A stretch of 64,000 nucleotides of DNA from Scytalidium lignicola (taxonomy: Eukaryota; Ascomycota; Leotiomycetes): contig NCSJ02000227.1 in NCBI GenBank assembly GCA_002812745.2, forward strand, positions 1 to 64,000, read 5' to 3'. Each line of letters begins with the position of its first letter. The first letter of the stretch is position 1. Made by a program: the position numbers and the translations under genes. The notes under the pieces were generated by a model that was not told the origin of the DNA, did not search any database, and saw only the letters and a list, made by a program, of their open reading frames with translations. This document shows positions 33,804 through 44,735 of the stretch, piece after piece.

Positions 33804-34340
33804 CTACTCTGCCTCAACACCCGATCCCTCCAGCCTTCTCTTCAATTCCACACAAAACTCCTCGAAACTATTGACAATTTGAACCCCGTACCTCTCACAA
33901 ACAACCTGCACATTCCCCCTCTTCCAGTACTTCTCCGGACACCTGACTACAACCTCCTTTCTCGCATTCGCACCCCTTTTTCCCAGCACCAACCCCAACT
34001 CAAGCAAACTCACTGGTGCCTGCGTCCCAGGCTCGAACCAAAAGGCGACCAGTGTGGCCTTCTCCTGCATCTCGAGCTCCCACTGCGTCTGCGTCCGGAA
34101 TTTCTCGCACTCGATGTCTTCCACCCAGGTGGAATCCCAGTCTCGGCGGTAGGGGTCTAGAAGAGTGATGGGGCAGTGAGAGAGGTAGCTAGACAGTGCT
34201 ACTCGCCAGTCTATGGCGGAAGCGATACTTCCGGCCAGGAAGATAGTTTTACGGTGTTGGGAGGGAAGGTAGATGGTTGGTGCTTTGACTATCATGCACT
34301 TTTGCTCCTCGTCGGGAGTTTTGTTAATGCTTTGAGACAT
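33804..34340 (-). CDS. Nucleoside 2-deoxyribosyltransferase-like protein
   Basis: Single exon, 178 aa. The core has IFLAGSIASAIDWRVAL, then ITLLDPYRRDWDSTWVEDI, then FRTQTQWELEMQEKATLVAFWFEPGTQAPVSLLELGLVLGK. The G-S-I near the start, the P.R.DWD segment, and the Gln-WE..M with the later SLLELGL match the deoxyribosyltransferase-like (PF15891-type) domain, where a Glu in the LLELG segment is the nucleophile in true enzymes. The fold cleaves N-glycosidic bonds of (deoxy)nucleosides. Whether this fungal member exchanges bases or hydrolyses nucleotides is unknown. No signal peptide or membrane segment is seen. The ATG at 34340 is the only one upstream of the domain. Confidence 0.72.
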   Translation of the reverse strand: MSQSINKTPDEEQKCMIVKAPTIYLPSQHRKTIFLAGSIASAIDWRVALSSYLSHCPITLLDPYRRDWDSTWVEDIECEKFRTQTQWELEMQEKATLVAFWFEPGTQAPVSLLELGLVLGKRGANARKEVVVRCPEKYWKRGNVQVVCERYGVQIVNSFEEFCVELKRRLEGSGVEAE

Positions 34341-35272
34341 TATTGAGATAGGTAATGAATGATAATGGTACTGGCACTGTATACGAGAGATCTTAATAAT
34401 ATTCTTCTATTAATGTTCATGGAATGGGTAGTTGAAGGTTCGTAGTTTGGCTCAGCCTTGTGTTTGATAGTTCGAGACAAAGAAATATGCTTGTCCGAAG
34501 AATTCCCGAGGCAGCCTTGTCGTTTTGTGACCATGGGAATTGCCTTAAGCCGCGTGGAGGCACAAAAGAACCAGACAAACCGCTATGCTCTGTTAAGGCA
34601 ATGCACTACAATCGTCAAGCCACTAAATCTCTAGCGTATAAGTCAGAGAATGTAGTACAATCCATAACACTTATGAACTGCTTTCCGCGGCAAAATTCGA
34701 TGATATCCTGCTGCAATGGAATAGGGTATGCATAGGTTTCAAGTCCCTAATATCAACTACTACACGGCCTTTCTTTTCGCCGTTGGGCATAGCCCAATGA
34801 GCCGGCTGGTTAGCTAGTAAGCCGGCCGGCTTTGTCATATTCTGCTATGTTCTCACTCAGACAAGCATAAAGATTGTTGCCCGTAGACCAGTGGAAACGG
34901 CACCATTGTGCAAAGTTTGTGCGATTTTTACATTTATGATAGCTTTTGTTTTGTTTTAATAGTTCGCGTACTATAAATATGGTAAGAGGTTTTTGAGCAT
35001 AATTCGCGATATTACTGTACAGTCAGATTAAAGAGCGCCAACTACTCAGATAATTATATCTAACTAAATTGTTAAACCTGAAACGGCATCATTGAGTAAG
35101 AATTAGACTATTAGACGTTATTATAAAACGTCTTGATCTATTTTTATAAATACTAGAAAGTATAAATACGTAAGTTACTTCTGATCAAAAGCCTTAGCAT
35201 CACCATCGCTAGCATCATTAACATACTCAACATCTTCAAAACTCAACAAAATACAAAACATCTATATCCAAT
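34341..35272. other. AT-rich spacer before the secreted-protein gene
   Basis: 932 bp between two start codons. A GCCGGC-rich patch (about 34800-34830) is followed by a strongly AT-rich block (about 34920-35170), then an A/C-rich leader up to the next ATG. No gene is seen. The AT-rich block could be RIP-affected repeat DNA, but no repeat copy is visible within the window. Confidence 0.5.
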
Positions 35273-35782
35273 ATGCTTTCATTCGTAAGAGCCGGTTCTT
35301 GACTTGGAAAGACCTAATCAATGCTAATAATACTTCATTGATAGACCCCATACATCGCTGTCCTCGCGCTTACCGTTGGGCTCTCTACTGCGCTTCCAAA
35401 GATTCCAATCTCCGAACTCGTGCAACGAAACGCCACGGCCGCGACCGTTCTTATCCGGCAATATGCCGACCCTAGCTGCGCTCTGCCAACGATTGATGGC
35501 GTTCCTACACTCGCAGATGGGTTAGAGATTGATCCAAATGAATCAAATGCAGGATGCATCCAGATAACCAACACCCTCCCAGTCAGCGTCCAGATCACCG
35601 GCTCAAAGAATCTTCCCACGACCTGCTTTGTAACTCTTTTTGGCGACAGCGCCTGTGGCTCAGGCTCCACTGCTCAGATTGGCCCGATAACTCCTGGAGC
35701 GGGACTCAGTGATTGCATTGGCCCGATCAGGGACGCCGATGGCAATACATTCAGCGCCTCAGCTGTTGGTCTCTCGTGCTGA
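35273..35782 (+). CDS. Small secreted cysteine-containing protein
   Basis: Two exons (35273..35284, 35345..35782), 149 aa. Exon 1 encodes only MLSF; the intron has GTAAGA, a GCTAAT branch and ATAG. The joined N terminus MLSFTPYIAVLALTVGLSTA is a classic signal peptide, probably cleaved before LPKIP. The mature protein has six cysteines (DPSCALP, NAGCIQI, TTCFVT, DSACGSG, SDCIG, GLSC) and ends directly after the last one, consistent with three disulphides. It is rich in Gly, Thr, Ser and Ile with repeated I-T/G-P turns. I do not recognise a family. Small size, signal peptide, even cysteine count and isolation in AT-rich DNA make it an effector-type or cell-surface candidate; that is inference only. 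Confidence 0.72.
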
Positions 35783-36798
35783 TNAAAAAGGTGTGCATTC
35801 CACAAAATGGAGCCGAATTGCTCGCTCTCGTTTGACATAGCGGTTCTAGAAGAAGTTGTAAATAGGGTGCGCTAGGGATGGAAATTATAACCACCCAATC
35901 GTGTATAAGTAGAACAACATGTATTTAAGGCAAGGGGCAAGGAATGAAGCAGGAGTTCTAAAAATAACAAAAAGACTACAATACATTCTTTTAAGTAGAT
36001 TACAACTTGCTTGCAAGTCTTATATTATTGATGTGCTTTTTTACTGTGGTTAACTTGTTAATGAATGATGTACCGTGCCTTAAATATGATATTATCAATG
36101 TTCTGAATACTTTCCTGCCCTGTGCTAGTCTAGATTTATGCGCAAGCTTTCAATTCCTTGATTAAAACTGCAAAAAGTGATAACTCAGAGCACTAATCAT
36201 CTCATTTAAAGTAAATACATATTAGATGAACTTTAATACGATTTTGGACCGACCAAAGCGCAGCGTGATAAATTCCTAATTGAAGCATTTAAATCTTTCC
36301 TCGGATACTTCCGTGAGCTATCAGCTTAGGCCACTTACTCGAATCTGAGTTACCAATAAGGTTAATGACCAAAATTGTGTAAGTTTTCAATTACACTTTG
36401 GCAGTTTTACAATAAGCCAGTAGTACGATTCGGGAGCGTCTCTGGTCTACCGTGGTAGATCTACCCGGCCGCGAAACTCACCAGCTCGGCAATCTTTCAA
36501 TTTGGTTGCATCTCTATCGCACGGTGGGCGCTCACTGACCTCGCTAGCATCCGTGCACCGCGCTTCCTCTCGGCCATAGCGTAACCTCGGCCCAGCGCAA
36601 CCTCGCACGAGGCTGTTCAAATTTACCTTGTTTACTCAATCCCGGAAAAGCACACCCACACACCCAAATATCTTCCTTTCTGGAAGAGACACTCTCCTCG
36701 CTCTCCCTTTTACTTTTCTTTCCTACTCTACACATCGCACACTCTCCTCTNCCCCCCCACCGTGTTCTCTCTCTTTCCCTCCCATCCCCAGAAGAGCA
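35783..36798. other. Intergenic region and promoter of the carnitine carrier gene
   Basis: About 1 kb. The first 600 bp are AT-rich and featureless. The last 200 bp are strongly pyrimidine-rich (36655-36790), typical of leaders of well-expressed fungal genes, with one N at 36751 before a C run. A CCTCGG hexamer lies at 36585-36590. Confidence 0.5.
36585..36590 (+). promoter_or_regulatory. CCTCGG, candidate fatty-acid response element
   Basis: The hexamer CCTCGG lies 209 bp upstream of the carnitine carrier ATG. In Aspergillus this is the core bound by FarA/FarB, which control fatty-acid catabolism genes including the carnitine carrier. A 6-bp match occurs often by chance, so only the location next to a plausible target makes it notable. 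Confidence 0.3.
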
Positions 36799-37912
36799 AT
36801 GTCTACTTCCTCGGCATCGCCAAACGCGGCGGCAACTCCTCTTGCTGACAAGTTCTCCAAACTCCCCCATCTTCCAGAAACGAGCGAACAGTTAAAGGAA
36901 GAATTGAAGGAAGTCGCTGAGGCCACATCGAAACCGCTTGCCGGCCTGCGAAGTTTGGCGGCGGGTGGATTCGGTGGTATTTGTGCAGTGATCGTCGGGC
37001 ATCCTTTTGATCTGGTCAAGGTCCGCTTACAGACGGCCGAGAGGGGCGTTTACTCCAGTGCGATTGATGTTGTGAAGAAGAGTGTTGCGAAAGATGGGCT
37101 GAGTCGGGGGTTATATGCTGGTGTGAGTGCGCCGTTGGTTGGCGTTACGCCCATGTGTAAGTTTATATTTCTCTCATTTATGGATCTTGATCTTTTCTCT
37201 TTTTTTCTAACAGTGATTGATCACTAACATAAGGACTGTAGTCGCTGTGTCTTTCTGGGGCTATGATGTCGGAAAGAACCTTGTTCGTCGCTTTTCTACT
37301 GTCGAGAACAATCAGCTCTCTGTTGCGCAAGTCTCCGCTGCGGGGTTCTTCTCTGCTATTCCCATGACGGTCATCACGGCTCCATTCGAGCGAGTCAAAG
37401 TCCTCCTCCAGATCCAAGGCCAGAAACAACTTGCTCCAGGCGAGAAACCTAAATACAGCGGCGGCATTGACGTTGTTCGACAGCTTTACAAAGAAGGTGG
37501 TATTCGATCTGTTTACCGAGGTTCCTTTGCAACGCTCGCTCGTGATGGCCCCGGTTCTGCCGCTTATTTTGCGGCCTACGAGATCATCAAGAGAAAGCTG
37601 ACTCCTGTTGATCCTGCTACGGGCAAACCCAGCGGTGATTTGAGTCTTGTTGCCATTACAACAGCTGGTGCAGCTGCTGGTGTTGCCATGTGGATCCCTG
37701 TGTTCCCAGTAGATACCGTGAAGAGCAGATTACAAACAATGGAGGGCAATCCAACGATAGGCGGTGTGATCAATGGACTCTACAGGGCTGGTGGTATCAA
37801 GGCATTCTTCCCTGGACTCGCCCCTGCTCTTGCAAGAGCAGTCCCTGCAAATGCGGCTACATTCTTGGGTGTGGAATTGGCCCACAAGGCTATGAACAGG
37901 ATGTTTGACTGA
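36799..37912 (+). CDS. CRC1: Mitochondrial carnitine/acylcarnitine carrier
   Basis: Two exons (36799..37156, 37242..37912), 342 aa. Three mitochondrial-carrier repeats are seen, each with the P-x-(D/E)-x-x-(K/R) signature: HPFDLVKVRLQTAERGVYSS, APFERVKVLLQIQGQ and FPVDTVKSRLQTMEG. Odd helices carry GG.. and G..A packing motifs (LAAGGFGGICAVIVGHPFD). The first-repeat HPFDLVKVRLQ and third-repeat PVDTVKSRLQ are those of the carnitine/acylcarnitine branch (yeast Crc1, Aspergillus AcuH), which moves acetyl- and acylcarnitine across the inner membrane in exchange for carnitine. The N-terminal 45 residues are hydrophilic, as in fungal members. In-frame codons upstream lack an ATG, so translation starts at 36799. 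Substrate is assigned by motif, not by full comparison. Confidence 0.85.
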
Positions 37913-38593
37913 GCATGATACATGATATGGGAGCAAGAAATATTAGAGGCCACACGACCTACATATATGACTACGTCAAGGAGCACAGAATTGCATATCG
38001 TCGTACTTGTATGTAGAGATCTTTTTATATTTGGGAGGATCTAGCTTTGAGGCATAATCCCGAAAGAGGAGTAAGGCGCATATAGATACACCATACGAAG
38101 CAATTGCATAGCAATATTTTGTGTGCGAATATTTGGTACATCAAATCTTACTTCTTCAAGTGAGACAAATATACAAGTAGAACTTGCCAAGAAATCCCAG
38201 CCACGGAAAAGAAGTTGAGGCAATCACATGTCAATACATGACAAATTTACGTCACCAGCTGCACCGCCAGATAACCCAGAAATATTACATTTTTGATGGT
38301 GAATGGGATAAATACCAAACCTGCTGACACTTCTCCGCAAACCCAAGAGATTAAAAGCCCTTCAGTCCGCGCCAACCATGTTAAAATAGAGCGTCTCTTC
38401 AGCCCAGCGCCATGCCGACGGTTCGGCGCAGAGGAAATTTCCTAATCTAGGCAGGTACCCTGGCCGCATTCCCGGCGCTAGCTTATTAATAGCAAGTCGA
38501 AAGGTTAAAGGTTACGTTGAAGTCTTGAGGTACTACGGTGGTATACAGATAAAACCAACTACGTCGTAAACACATAAATCATATTGTACAGTT
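37913..38593. other. Convergent 3' flanks
   Basis: 681 bp between the carrier stop and the GPI8 stop. No coding or structural feature is seen. Confidence 0.6.
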
Positions 38594-39835
38594 CTATGAT
38601 GACTCTAAGTATGATGCGCCCAACCAAGCCAGAGAGCAACCCGCTAACGCCCAAACACCAACAAGCTTCTTGCCCCACCACGAAGAATCAGCCTCCACCT
38701 TCGCAGCCTTAATTTTATGTGAAATCTCTTTGCCTACGAATTGCGCAGGAGCAGAGCTGGTATTATTATTGTTGTTCACTGCCATCGTCTCCTCGCGCTC
38801 TTTCAATTCCGCAATCTTCTTTCCTAAAGCAAGAAGATCCTCCTTCCAGTCCGTATCATTGACAATAGTATCAACTTCGACATTCTGAACATTGCCAAAG
38901 AAATCCATTAAAAGCCTGTCCCGTCCAGCAGATTCACCTCCAGGGAAGAGGTCCCATCGGAAACCCGGGTGGGAATGGATCTTAGCCTCATCGTAACTGT
39001 CAAAGAGATCGCCCAATGTCTTCTTACTGCCTGGGTCGGTGACTTGAGTCTCGAGGAAGTCAAGGTTGTAGTATGTGTATCGATCGATGACTGCGACTCC
39101 TACATCATTATCTGCATGGTGGGAGTAGGAGGACTCGTCGAGTTCTGACGAGCCGGTTGCGATGATGTTTGGTGAGTAGAACTTGCTGTACATTGTGTTC
39201 GCCTGGCAAGTATCAATCATGAACAGTATTTCGTGGTATCTATTTAAAAAGTTAGTATTTAAATAGTCTTTAAATTAATCGAAATGAACGTATGTATACC
39301 TTTTCTTCTCCCACATCTGCTCGAATGCGTCGGCAAGATCGAATGCGCTGATCTCCTCCGCATCCTGGAACTTGAGAAACTCGTTGCCTCCATGTCCAGT
39401 CATATACACTAATATATTGCTTCGATCATCTGTCAAGAGTCTCTTGCTCCTTGGCATCTCCTCCCCAACTCTGTCCGTTAACAATCGTATGAAATTCTCG
39501 ACTGTAACCTCATATCCTCTATAATCCACCTCGATGTTGTCTCCATATAAATCTACCGCTCTGTCGGCGTTGCTGTAAACTGTGCCAGGGAAGGCATTTC
39601 GTGGATTGCATGCCATGTCATCCGGTAACATGAGAATTATTTGCGAGTCTGGAATTCCGAGTCTTTTGACTGTTCGATATAGGGAAAGAACGTTGGCAAG
39701 ATGCCTATAGTTAAACCAGAACCGGGATGTTGATACAAGGACAGCCCAATTGCTCGTATGTTCTCCAGCTACTGGCAGAGGCACCAGTAGTGGCGCTAGA
39801 AGCGCGGGCAACTGGAGCAAACTTGAGAGCTTCAT
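38594..39835 (-). CDS. GPI8: GPI-anchor transamidase catalytic subunit Gpi8 (PIG-K)
   Basis: Two exons (39300..39835, 38594..39239), 393 aa. A signal peptide lies at 1-23 ([16 protein letters not shown]), followed by the caspase-like C13 cysteine-peptidase domain: [42 protein letters not shown] with the catalytic His (about H148), and [12 protein letters not shown] with the nucleophile Cys (about C190). A C-terminal transmembrane segment ([20 protein letters not shown]) ends the protein, fixing it in the ER membrane. It cleaves the GPI signal of secretory proteins and joins the GPI anchor. Both catalytic residues are intact. Intron 1 splits Arg (AG|GTATAC...AATAG|A). The starts of this gene and the phosphatase gene are 309 bp apart. 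Confidence 0.97.
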
Positions 39836-40144
39836 GTTTGCGTATGTGAAAAGAAAGAATGTAAACACCTGGAGGGGAGGGAACCGCCGCGTAGTTGAAA
39901 GCTGCCCTCCGCACTGGGGAAGTCTGTCTTGACCCCTGAGGAATTGACGTGACGTGCCTGACAAATCAAACGTTTCAATGCCTTAGTAATTCACAAGGCA
40001 CTAACACATCATCACATGCAACTTGCAAGTATTCCCTGCAGCGCCCCACTTCACCCTTGGGGTAAAGCCTAGCATGTTTTCTCCACGGTCCCTTAGTCCC
40101 CATCTTCATGAGCTTCATGTCGATAGATTTCATCATATTACAGA
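39836..40144. promoter_or_regulatory. Compact divergent promoter, GPI8 / histidine phosphatase
   Basis: Only 309 bp separate the two start codons, so both promoters must fit here. No element could be assigned with confidence. Confidence 0.45.
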
Positions 40145-42233
40145 ATGGGTTGGCCTCCAGCTGTGGTGATTGTTGTGAGGTATGTACCTCTCTATATGTT
40201 TTTCAAAAAAATTTCTTTGATGATCCGAAGTTTTGCCTCGGTCCCTGACTTGCCATATTTTTGAAGCCTGCTGCTTGGCCTGTTTTACTGGATGAGGCAG
40301 TGCCAAGTTTAACGTCATCATCATCTTGCAAGCTCGAATTCTGACTTGATAGTATAGACACGGTGCTCGACTGGATGCTGCTGATAAACAATGGCATCTC
40401 ACATCCCCTACCCCTTACGACCCGCCTCTCACTTATGGTGGCTGGAATCAATCGAAAGCCTTGGGCTCAAGGATTGCGAGCATCTTGCGAAGTCGGGAAA
40501 CTGACGATGATCTTTTAACTACAGATGAAGCTCCTGCGAAAGATGATGGGAAAGACCGGAGGAAACGGCGGCATAAAATTGTTATACATACCTCTCCCTT
40601 TCTTCGCTGCGTTCAGTCAGCTATTGCCATGAGCGCTGGACTTGCTTCGAAACCTGGACATGCTACGCCATCTTCAAATAATTCGCTTGCAAGCAGACCT
40701 GGACAGACACAGTCTTCTCCCAGAATATTACCGAAACTCGCAACTGATTCCTCCACCTTAGTAGCTACCAGAGACGATGCGAATGGAAATGCTCAGCAGC
40801 AGCAAAAGAAGCATATAAGGAAATCAATCGTTCGAGTAGATGCTTTTCTAGGTGAATGGCTGACCCCAGACTATTTTGAACTCATTACTCCTCCACCAAG
40901 TTCGATTATGATGGTAGCTGGTGCTAAAGCGGATCTATTACGACGTGAAGACTACAGCAATTTAATACAAACACGACAGAGCACGAATGTCAATCTGGGA
41001 TTTCCGGGCGGATGGCAAAGCCCTCTTGCTTCTCCTCAATTTGAAAAGGATGACTCTCAGCTAGCTTCTTTATCAAGTCTCGCACAGGCACTACCAACGC
41101 GTGAGCGCACTAATAGTCTCAGTAGTGCTGGAAGTCAAGCAAGTCGTTTCAGTAGTTCTAGACTATCGCTTGCAATGGTTACAGATCAAAGCGTATATCA
41201 GCCCCCCGTACCAAATCATGCTATTTCGTCTTCAGAGCCCATACCAGCAGGATATGTTGCCCATGCTCGAGATGCCTGCGTTGATGTGGATTATCAATGG
41301 GATAGCATGAGAGAACCTCAGAACTGGGGAACTGGTGGAGAATATGGCGAAGAATGGAGTTCGATGCACAAGAGGTTTCGAAACGGGCTTCAAAAAATGA
41401 TTCACTGGTATAGTACTAATGAGGACCCAGCTAAGCTGGTCACGAAAACTCTCACCCCATCAAATAATGATTCGACTAATGAGGTCGATGACGAGGATAC
41501 TGATCTTGTTCTCATATTGGTCACCCATGGTGCTGGTTGCAATGCTCTTATTGGAGCTCTGACAAACCAGCCTGTCTTAATAGATGTTGGAATGTCGTCG
41601 CTGACGATGGCTGTGAAGAAGACGAATCCGAAAGTTGACAAAAGCTCACGGCCTTCTTCCAAATCATTCAGTCTACCTGACGAATTTGAGGTCAAACTTG
41701 TGGCGAATACGGAACACTTACGTTCTCCAAGTAATCATTCAACACCTACTCCCTCCCGAACACCATCAATTGGAGGCAATAGTTTGTTTAAAGAGCGCTT
41801 TGCTCCGACCAGTGGTATTGACGCATCGATTTTTAACAAAACGGCAAGGTCATTCAGCTCGTCTGGTAATTTCGGTAGTATGCGCCGCCCAATGAATATT
41901 CAAAGTTCTGTTCCTCGTTCATACGCTCCAATTAAGGAGACGTCTTTTGGTCTCTGGAGCGCTAGCAAAGCGGAAGAGGAGGATCAAGATGAAGATGCGG
42001 TTGATGATATGATTTTAAATTTTGGGGACGAAAGTCCAACCAAATCTGAGCCCGTTGAGAATGTGAAGGATACAGCGGTCACAGCAGCTCCAGAGCCGGA
42101 TACAGGTGACAAAGACCATGTTCCACCGTTGGGTCTTTGGGCATCTCCAAAGCTATCACCCAAGTTAACAAACGAGGGGGATATTAGAGAGATGCCACAT
42201 AAGCGGAGGTGGACAATTAATGAGTCGGGTTGA
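40145..42233 (+). CDS. Histidine phosphatase (phosphoglycerate mutase-like) family protein
   Basis: Two exons (40145..40179, 40358..42233), 636 aa. Splicing AG|GTATGT...TATAG|A builds PPAVVIVVRHGARLDAADKQ, whose RHG (residues 12-14) is the phospho-His site. HLTSPTPYDPPLTYGGWNQS follows, the usual D..LT..G..Q region. Much later VLILVTHGAGCNALIGAL supplies the second catalytic His and closes the domain. Between them lies HTSPFLRCVQSA (the SPxxR motif) and a long Ser-rich insertion. The C-terminal 240 residues are Ser/Thr/Pro-rich and acidic, apparently disordered, with LGLWASPK and FGLWSASK segments. Substrate is unknown; members act on phosphosugars or phosphoproteins. Exon 1 is just 35 nt and the intron 178 bp, long for this region. 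Confidence 0.86.
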
Positions 42234-42958
42234 TTTCTATGGATATTCTACTAAGAATGAAATATAGTAGTGGGTTATGAGGTATAAAAAGCCGGTCCAT
42301 GGAGCATTAATGGTGTCGAGTATTTGCATTCTCTAGAAAATCATTTTAGTTAATTTGCGGAGCGTTGGCGTTTGGTTCTAAATATAGAAAGAAAGAGGAG
42401 ATGTGATTCTCTTTTCAGATTCCACTCCATCAAGGAAATAAATTAATTTGGGTCCTCGTACTCTCTAAATTATTGTGGAGCATTGCAGTCTTTTAATTCC
42501 TCGAAACGCCGTGTGTATCGTAACAGTAGAGCCAGTTTAGCAATCTTGCAGAATTTCCTGACGATATATGATGATATGGAAACTTATGATTGCTTCTAAA
42601 AATGCTTATTTTAAGCTAAATATATTCAAAGCTATATTTAAGAGTAACTCATATTTAGGTTTAACATATTATGAGGCTGATTTGGGAGATTTGCTTTTGT
42701 TCATTTCAGGTTGTTCCTGNAAATTTTGCAGCCTTGTTGGGTTTGGTGCAGCCCTGCGCTAAATCCCAGGAATATTGAAACTCAAATTCCAAGCTCTCTG
42801 CAACACCAATCCACACTCGAGCAAACGACTCCTTATTGACCTCGACACCTCTAATAATAGCCAATTGCGATATGTCCTCATTGTATCTCTTGCTAGAGTC
42901 TGTCGTATAGACTCAATTCTCTCCAGCTCGTTCATTATTTCCTGTGCCCTTTGTCACA
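42234..42958. other. Intergenic, AT-rich
   Basis: 725 bp between two plus-strand genes, with one N at 42720. No coding feature is seen; the second half is presumably the CSN12 promoter. Confidence 0.55.
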
Positions 42959-44735
42959 ATGGCAATCGTCGACGAATTCCTCACCTCAATCTTGGGCTTC
43001 CTTCGAAGCAAGAATGCTGTGAAATTACAGGATTGGCTACGGGTAGAACCGCCGCTGCCGGATCAGTACTACAAGCTCGGGCAGGAACTAAAGGCATCAT
43101 ATAGGGATAGCAATGCTCTGGAGCGATACATCAATAAACAGCTCCCTGAAAGCGACAATGTCAATGCTGATGAAGGAAATTCATGGCCTGGTTTTGTTGC
43201 TTTTATGAAAGAATACTTGGAATTTTGGAGAGATGTTAATTTTGATGACTTGTTGGAGACGCATAGTCAGTTAACTGGGCTTACGAAGTGAGTTGGATCT
43301 TCGACTAAAGTTGAGTTCAGATAGCAGTACACTAACAGCAGGGCTAGTGCTTGTATAACAGCAATGTCGAATGCGTCATACGGTATCATAGTGTTACCGA
43401 CTGCTATCCAACTATCCTCTGCTCTAGCTAAATTGGCTATGACACTTGATAAGAGACCGGATTTGACGCGTAGGTTACGGAAGGTCATGAGTGTTGACCA
43501 GGGGGAATCTAGAAAGACTTTAGTTGAGGGCACCGCTGAGTCTATTCAGAGAGCATTTACAATGTGTTTGACAGAGAGGAGTGCGAATATTAATGGAGTT
43601 GGAAGGGATGGAAAACCAGAGAACAAAAAAGTTGGAATATACTCTTTTGCAAATCTGGTTTTGAAATTACTCTTCCAGGTCCGTTTCAACCAGAGGTTAA
43701 ATCCTTTTCTTGTCTGGCTCTAACGCGAATTAACAGTGCCGGAAAACGAGACTCGCAAACCAGCTATTCACCAATATTTCTCAGCACTCTCCACCACTAT
43801 CTTTATACCCTGCCAGTCAGCGTGTGACCTACCTCTACTACCTTGGACGGTTCCACTTTTCCAATAATCACTTCTACAGTGCCCAATTATGTCTCCAAGC
43901 AGCCTACAACCAATGCCATGCGAGATGTATCAGCCAGCGCCGCCTTATTCTCACCTACCTCATATCTTCTAACCTAATATTGGGCCGCTTTGCATCCAAG
44001 TCACTCATGTCACGCCCAGAGTCAACTGGAATACTCGAGAAGTTCGTTCCAATATCGAAGGCTATACGACGAGGTGACCTCGTAGCATTTAAGCGCGCCT
44101 TAGGCCCTGAATCTGGAAACGAGCAATGGTTCTTCCGGAAAGGGCTGCTATTACCGCTTCTATACCGCTGCGAGATCCTGGTCTGGCGCTCACTAGCTCG
44201 AAGAGTCTTTCTGCTCACATATCAATTCCCGGCTGATCCTAACTCGAGGATTGCTCCTACGCTAGATCTCGAAGACCTGGTTGCCGCAGCGCAATTCTGC
44301 CAGAAGATGATGGAAGGCTGGCAAAAGCCTGCACAAGCGATCAGACCCCATATGAACACCCTCTTCATGAAACCCCCTGAGCTGCTTCCTCCGGCAGTGC
44401 CTAAGAAGCTCTCTGTGAGCGAAGGCACGATATTTGGAGATCAGATGCCAGATCTAGTCGAAGTTGAGGCAATTGTAGCTAGTCTAGTCCAGCAAGGGTT
44501 CCTACACGGTTTCGTCAGTCACAGCAAAGGCAAGTTTGCTATCTTGGGAGCTAAGCAGAGAGGCGGGCCACTGAATGCTGGCTTTCCGGTTGTGTGGGAG
44601 GTAGTTAAGGGTAAGGCAGAGAGAGAAGGCAGAGAGGCTGAGGTTCCAGGGTGGGTTATGCAGGAGAGAAAGGGGGGCATGGGAGGTGTTGTTAACCTGA
44701 GTGGCATTGCCAGACCTGTTGGTGGAGGCGGTTGA
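42959..44735 (+). CDS. CSN12: PCI-domain protein, CSN12/PCID2 family
   Basis: Three exons (42959..43287, 43342..43678, 43737..44735), 554 aa. The N-terminal two thirds are helical repeats (FLTSILGFLRSKNAVKLQDWL; YLYYLGRFHFSNNHFYSAQL; AYNQCHARCISQRRLILTYL, whose Y-L-I pattern is typical of Csn12/Thp1/PCID2). The PCI winged-helix part at about 400-490 includes VPISKAIRRGDLVAFKRAL, then LVEVEAIVASLVQQGFLHGFVSH. Members of this group bind TREX-2 (mRNA export) or the COP9/Thp3-Csn12 complex; which one cannot be decided here. The C-terminal end is Gly-rich and basic. The model keeps one frame through all junctions. Confidence 0.76.

Noticed and set aside
36628..36798. In-frame extension upstream of the carnitine carrier start
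   Set aside because: No ATG in this frame before 36799, and the sequence is a pyrimidine-rich leader.
39836..39964. In-frame extension upstream of the GPI8 start
   Set aside because: No ATG there; the signal peptide begins properly at 39835.
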